Shown: positions 61,075-64,000 of the stretch, in pieces
How positions within the stretch are numbered: the stretch's first letter is position 1
How the letters are laid out: the number at the start of each line of letters is the position of its first letter
Assembly (NCBI RefSeq): GCF_004357765.1
Contig: NZ_SMTE01000013.1
Coordinates: 108,743-172,742, forward strand
Source of the DNA: Pseudomonas putida
Lineage (GTDB): Bacteria > Pseudomonadota > Gammaproteobacteria > Pseudomonadales > Pseudomonadaceae
Reading direction: 5' to 3'
Length of the DNA stretch: 64,000 nucleotides
Position numbers and translations under genes: made by a program
The notes under the pieces: model-generated
Told to the model about the DNA's origin: nothing
Databases searched by the model: none
The model's input: the letters and a program-made list of their open reading frames with translations, nothing else

Positions 61075-62340
61075 ATGAAAAAAGCAATGCTCAAAACCTC
61101 CCTCGGCGTAGCCGTTGCCGTCGCTTCCAGCCAACTGCTCGCCAGTGGCTTTGCGCTCAACGAGCAAAGCATCAGCGCCATGGGTACGGGTTTCGCGGGT
61201 CGTTCTTCTTCTGCCGAAGATGCCAGCACCGTGTTCGGCAACCCTGCGGGCATGTCCCGCCTGAAGCGCGAACAGTTCACCGTGGGCGGCGCAGCCGTCA
61301 TCGCAAAAACCGATATTTCCGGGCCAGGCAGCAACCTCGGGGGGGAAACCGATGGTGATATGGTGCCAACCGTTGGCGTGCCCATGGGCTACTACGTCAA
61401 ACCGCTCGACGATCACTGGAGCGTCGGTTTCGGTGTCTACGTACCGTTCGGCCTGGTAACCGACTACGGCAGTGACGACGCCGCCCGCTACTGGGGTAAA
61501 AAGAGCCATGTCCAGGTCGTCACCTTCCAGCCGACCGTCAGCTATGCCTTCAACGACAAGGTGTCGATCGGCTTTGGCCCGACCATCAACCGCATCGAGG
61601 GTGAGTTGGGTTCGAGTCTGATCAACCCCTTCAGCCCTGGCAGCAACGACGGCGAAGTGAAAATCAAGGGTGACGACACCGCCGTTGGCTACAACATCGG
61701 TATTCTGGTCCAGGCAACCGACCGTACTCGCATCGGCCTGACCTATCACTCGATGGTCGATTACAAGCTCGAAGGCAAGACCCGCGTCAGCACCCCGCTG
61801 ATCGGTCCCTACGACGGCAGCAAGTTCGACGCCACCCTGAAGATCAAGACGCCTGAATCCGTCGATCTTTCCGTGACCCACGAACTGGATGATCACTGGA
61901 CTCTGTATGCCGGTAGCACCTGGACTCGCTGGAGCCGTCTGGAAAACATCACCGTGCAGAACGATGTCCCAGCACCGCTGCAAGGTTCGGCGTTCGAGAC
62001 CATCACCGAGGAACAGAACTGGCACGATACCTGGGCCCACGCCATCGGTGCCTCCTACCGCGTCAACAAGGAGTGGGTACTGCGCACCGGCTTCACCGTG
62101 GACCAGTCCCCGACCAACAACACCGACCGTTCTCCACGCATTCCGACCGGCGACCGCAAGGTCTTCAGCCTGGGTGCCGGTTGGAGCCCGAACGACGACA
62201 TGACCATCGACGTGGCTTACTCTTATCTGTGGGAAGAAGACACCAAGGTCAACCAGGTCAGCGCCACCAAAGGCAGCTACCAGGCCAAGTACGAAAACAG
62301 CGCTCACGGTATCGGTGCTTCCCTCACCTACCGCTTCTGA
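61075..62340 (+). CDS. fadL: Outer-membrane long-chain fatty acid transporter FadL
   Basis: A 421-aa OMPP1/FadL-family beta-barrel. The signal peptide ends at LLASGFALNEQS, immediately followed by the N-terminal hatch with the NPAG motif (VFGNPAGMSRLK, about 60). Fourteen amphipathic strands follow and the chain ends in phenylalanine (SLTYRF), the BAM signal. It imports long-chain fatty acids or similar hydrophobic compounds. AAGGAG sits before the ATG, and a strong terminator follows. No fatty-acid regulator site is apparent in the 145-bp upstream gap. Confidence 0.92.
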   Translation: MKKAMLKTSLGVAVAVASSQLLASGFALNEQSISAMGTGFAGRSSSAEDASTVFGNPAGMSRLKREQFTVGGAAVIAKTDISGPGSNLGGETDGDMVPTVGVPMGYYVKPLDDHWSVGFGVYVPFGLVTDYGSDDAARYWGKKSHVQVVTFQPTVSYAFNDKVSIGFGPTINRIEGELGSSLINPFSPGSNDGEVKIKGDDTAVGYNIGILVQATDRTRIGLTYHSMVDYKLEGKTRVSTPLIGPYDGSKFDATLKIKTPESVDLSVTHELDDHWTLYAGSTWTRWSRLENITVQNDVPAPLQGSAFETITEEQNWHDTWAHAIGASYRVNKEWVLRTGFTVDQSPTNNTDRSPRIPTGDRKVFSLGAGWSPNDDMTIDVAYSYLWEEDTKVNQVSATKGSYQAKYENSAHGIGASLTYRF

Positions 62341-62358
62341 TCGCCACCCGCTGTATGG

Positions 62359-62381
62359 AAAACCGCCCTCGTGGCGGTTTT
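62359..62381 (+). terminator. Terminator of fadL
   Basis: AAAACCGCC-ctcgt-GGCGGTTTT, followed by more T, lies 19 nt past the stop. It is convergent with the LysR gene, which ends at 62383, and could serve both. Confidence 0.93.
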
Positions 62382-62382
62382 T

Positions 62383-63312
62383 TCACGTCTGGACCTGCCA
62401 GCTGTCGCCGAGCGATTCGCGCAGGTATTCCATGAATGCACGCACCTTGGGGGTGATGGCGAATCGGTCGGCCAGGCACAGGTAGACGTCCATCGGCTCT
62501 GTCTGGGCATAAGCCTGACCACTGTCGCTGTACTCGAACAACGGCACCAGTGCGCCCGAGTCGAGATACGGTCGAACGATGAACTCTGCCAGTCGGGTAA
62601 TCCCGCCATCATTGAGCGCCATTTGGGCTAGGGCATCGATGTCGTCACTGATCAGCACGGCACCGAACTCGGCCTCGAAGCGCAGGCCATCACGCACGAA
62701 GCCCCAGCGCAGATAGCGGCCGTCGACTGGATAGCGGAACACCAGACAACGATGACCACGCAAGGCCTCAGGTGTAGCGGGCAGCCCGGCCTTGGCCAGG
62801 TAGCCGGGAGATGCACAGCAGATGAATGGAATGCGGGCTATCTGTCGCGCGAGCAGCTGGTCCTCCAACTGCGGGGCGATGCGCAGGCTGACATCGACAT
62901 CTTCGCGAGCGTGATTCACCCGACGGTCAGTCATTACCAATTCTATCGAAAGCAGCGGATAGCGAGCGTTGAACTCAGGTATCAGCGGCGCCAGCACATG
63001 CCGCCCGAAGGCGGACGTCGAGGCAATGCACAGGCGGCCTTGCGGTTCACTGTCGGGGGTGGTCACCGCTTGCTCAGCCAAAGTCAGTTCACGTTCGACC
63101 TGGCGGACCCGCTCGTAGTACAGGTTTCCAGCGGGGGTCAGAGCCATACTGCGCGTGGTGCGGCTGAGCAGGCGAACCTGCAGGTGGCTTTCCAGGCGCG
63201 CCAGATTCTGGCTGACAGCTGCCGGAGTCAGGCCCAGAACACGCGCACCGCCGGCGATGCTGCCGGCCTCGACAACCTTGACGAAGCTGCGGATGGCGTT
63301 TAACAGGTCCAT
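62383..63312 (-). CDS. LysR-family transcriptional regulator
   Basis: A 309-aa LysR regulator. The winged HTH spans about 1-60 (MDLLNAIRSFVKVVEAGSIAGGARVLGLTPAAVSQNLARLE), then a periplasmic-binding-like effector domain (about 88-295). The N-terminus belongs to the DsdC/AaeR-like group common in Pseudomonas with oxidative or aromatic-stress targets. It is divergent from a DUF2798 gene with a 113-bp AT-rich gap and probably controls it. Effector unknown. Confidence 0.88.
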   Translation of the reverse strand: MDLLNAIRSFVKVVEAGSIAGGARVLGLTPAAVSQNLARLESHLQVRLLSRTTRSMALTPAGNLYYERVRQVERELTLAEQAVTTPDSEPQGRLCIASTSAFGRHVLAPLIPEFNARYPLLSIELVMTDRRVNHAREDVDVSLRIAPQLEDQLLARQIARIPFICCASPGYLAKAGLPATPEALRGHRCLVFRYPVDGRYLRWGFVRDGLRFEAEFGAVLISDDIDALAQMALNDGGITRLAEFIVRPYLDSGALVPLFEYSDSGQAYAQTEPMDVYLCLADRFAITPKVRAFMEYLRESLGDSWQVQT

Positions 63313-63425
63313 GGCGCGCCTGATGATTCGTAAGAATTAATTTATAAAGAACTTAGCGTAGCAGGTCTACAGGACGCGTTCCCAACGTTGCTAACCTGCG
63401 ATCTCACCCTCATCCAGGAGTTTGC

Positions 63426-63686
63426 ATGAGCAACCTGTCCCAGCCCCGCCCTCGGCGCAGACTTCGCCCGGCGGCCACGCCTTACGTGTTCGCGTTCTAC
63501 ATGTCGTCGATCATGGCGTTGTTGATGTGTTTCGTCATCACCGCAGCGAATGCGGGGGTGAATCCGGACTATTTGAGCAATGTGCTGAAGGCTTATCAAT
63601 TGGCGATGCCGGTCGCGTTCGTCTGTGTACTGATGGTCCGCCCCATCGTGATGCGACTGGTCGCCCTGACCGTGCACCCACACTGA
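63426..63686 (+). CDS. DUF2798 small membrane protein
   Basis: An 86-aa protein with a basic N-terminus (RPRRRLRP) and two hydrophobic segments (about 22-44 and 58-80), matching the DUF2798 family of inner-membrane proteins of unknown role. It is divergent from the LysR gene, which likely regulates it. The CAGGAG ribosome site precedes ATG 63426. Confidence 0.85.
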   Translation: MSNLSQPRPRRRLRPAATPYVFAFYMSSIMALLMCFVITAANAGVNPDYLSNVLKAYQLAMPVAFVCVLMVRPIVMRLVALTVHPH

Positions 63687-63746
63687 CTCGACCGCCAGCC
63701 TTTTTTGGGGCTCTTCACGGATTAGTGGGGGCAGGGTTTTGGTTTT

Positions 63747-63800
63747 GGGCTCTCTGGGCTCTCTGGGCTCTCTGGGCTCTCTGGGCTCTCTGGGCTCTCT
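63747..63800. repeat. Six perfect 9-bp tandem repeats
   Basis: GGGCTCTCT is repeated exactly six times in a row, giving a microsatellite-like tract prone to slippage. It is followed by G-rich GGGGCTCCGGGGTTGGGGCTTTGGG. Confidence 0.95.
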
Positions 63801-63839
63801 GGGGGCTCCGGGGTTGGGGCTTTGGGCTTGTGTGGCTGA

Positions 63840-64000
63840 TCCGAGGGATGTAGCGGCGCTACTGGCCCCTTCCGCCTTTACGGCGGGTCCCTTTTGTCTT
63901 GGCAAAAGGGACGCAAAACCGCTTGCTCCTGCATCCGGCCCTCCGCTTCGCTACGGGTCCCCTCGCTACGGCGCCTTCCGGGCCCGCGCGGCCTACGACT
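63840..64000. repeat. Dispersed intergenic repeat at the right edge
   Basis: The segment opens with the 23-mer TCCGAGGGATGTAGCGGCGC+TAC shared with 46079-46101. It continues with CCGCC-TTTAC-GGCGG and GTCCCTTTTG/CAAAAGGGAC dyads and C/G-rich CCTCCGCTTCGCTACGGGTC units. Such blocks recur between genes in this species group. It runs off the window, and no gene is evident after 63686. Confidence 0.6.

Noticed and set aside
63422-63853. 143-aa frame with WAL repeats
   Set aside because: The repeat WALWALWAL comes from translating the 9-bp microsatellite; it overlaps DUF2798 in another frame and has no family support.

Overview
The window reads as a chromosomal segment of a Pseudomonas of the P. 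putida group. The grounds are high GC, the family content and gene order (actP/yjcH, minCDE-rluA, prc, nirBD with a nitrate reductase-CysJ fusion, crbS/mxtR, fadL), and many intergenic REP-type inverted pairs built on the core CGCGGG(A/C/T)AA(A/G)CCCGCTCC. Species is inferred, not proven. I see no prophage, insertion sequence, CRISPR array or rRNA. Coding density is high and most genes are housekeeping or catabolic.

Layout. 1-3.4 kb: acetate symporter pair yjcH-actP and an orphan betaine/choline-type binding protein, all on the minus strand. 3.5-10 kb: an envelope-related stretch with a GH17 membrane glucan enzyme, a small membrane protein, an alpha/beta hydrolase overlapping an MlaA homologue, a patatin phospholipase and LpxL. 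10-16.8 kb: minCDE, rluA, apeB and a large MscS-family channel. 17-22.3 kb: a six-gene operon with an ABC importer, a cytoplasmic alkaline-phosphatase-superfamily enzyme and a HAD phosphatase. 22.4-28 kb: quinone oxidoreductase, Prc protease, an XRE-regulator pair with a clear palindromic operator, a DUF1232 protein and a lipoprotein FKBP isomerase. 28-34.6 kb: PcaQ-like and AraC regulators, then an MFS / FAH / SDR / 2-hydroxyacid dehydrogenase operon. 34.6-41.9 kb: nitrate assimilation (nasA fusion, nirB, nirD). 42-46 kb: map, tRNA-Asp and tRNA-Val, rdgC, a BASS transporter, and sugE behind a guanidine-II riboswitch. 46-59 kb: MFS-acyltransferase fusion, chemoreceptor, a permease/amidohydrolase/GntR module, the hybrid kinase CrbS (MxtR) and rmuC. 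59-64 kb: a gene-poor 0.96 kb gap, two small Pseudomonas-type proteins, fadL, a LysR regulator, a DUF2798 protein, and repetitive DNA at the right edge.

The strongest regulatory signal is in the nitrate region. Both nasA and nirB have a -24/-12 (sigma-54) promoter followed by a leader with two hexaloop hairpins (loops AACGSC and AAAGGC, A at position 1 and G at position 4). The second hairpin overlaps the 5' arm of an intrinsic terminator. This is the architecture of ANTAR-protein (NasT/NasR type) antitermination, and here it occurs twice, with an NtrC-like site upstream of nirB. Other links are the acetate symporter with the acetate-responsive kinase CrbS, guanidine sensing by sugE, and A-rich Crc/Hfq-like motifs in front of three uptake operons.

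Limits: all calls come from reading the sequence and the conceptual translations. No database search, folding program or alignment was run. Approximate domain positions are given by eye.
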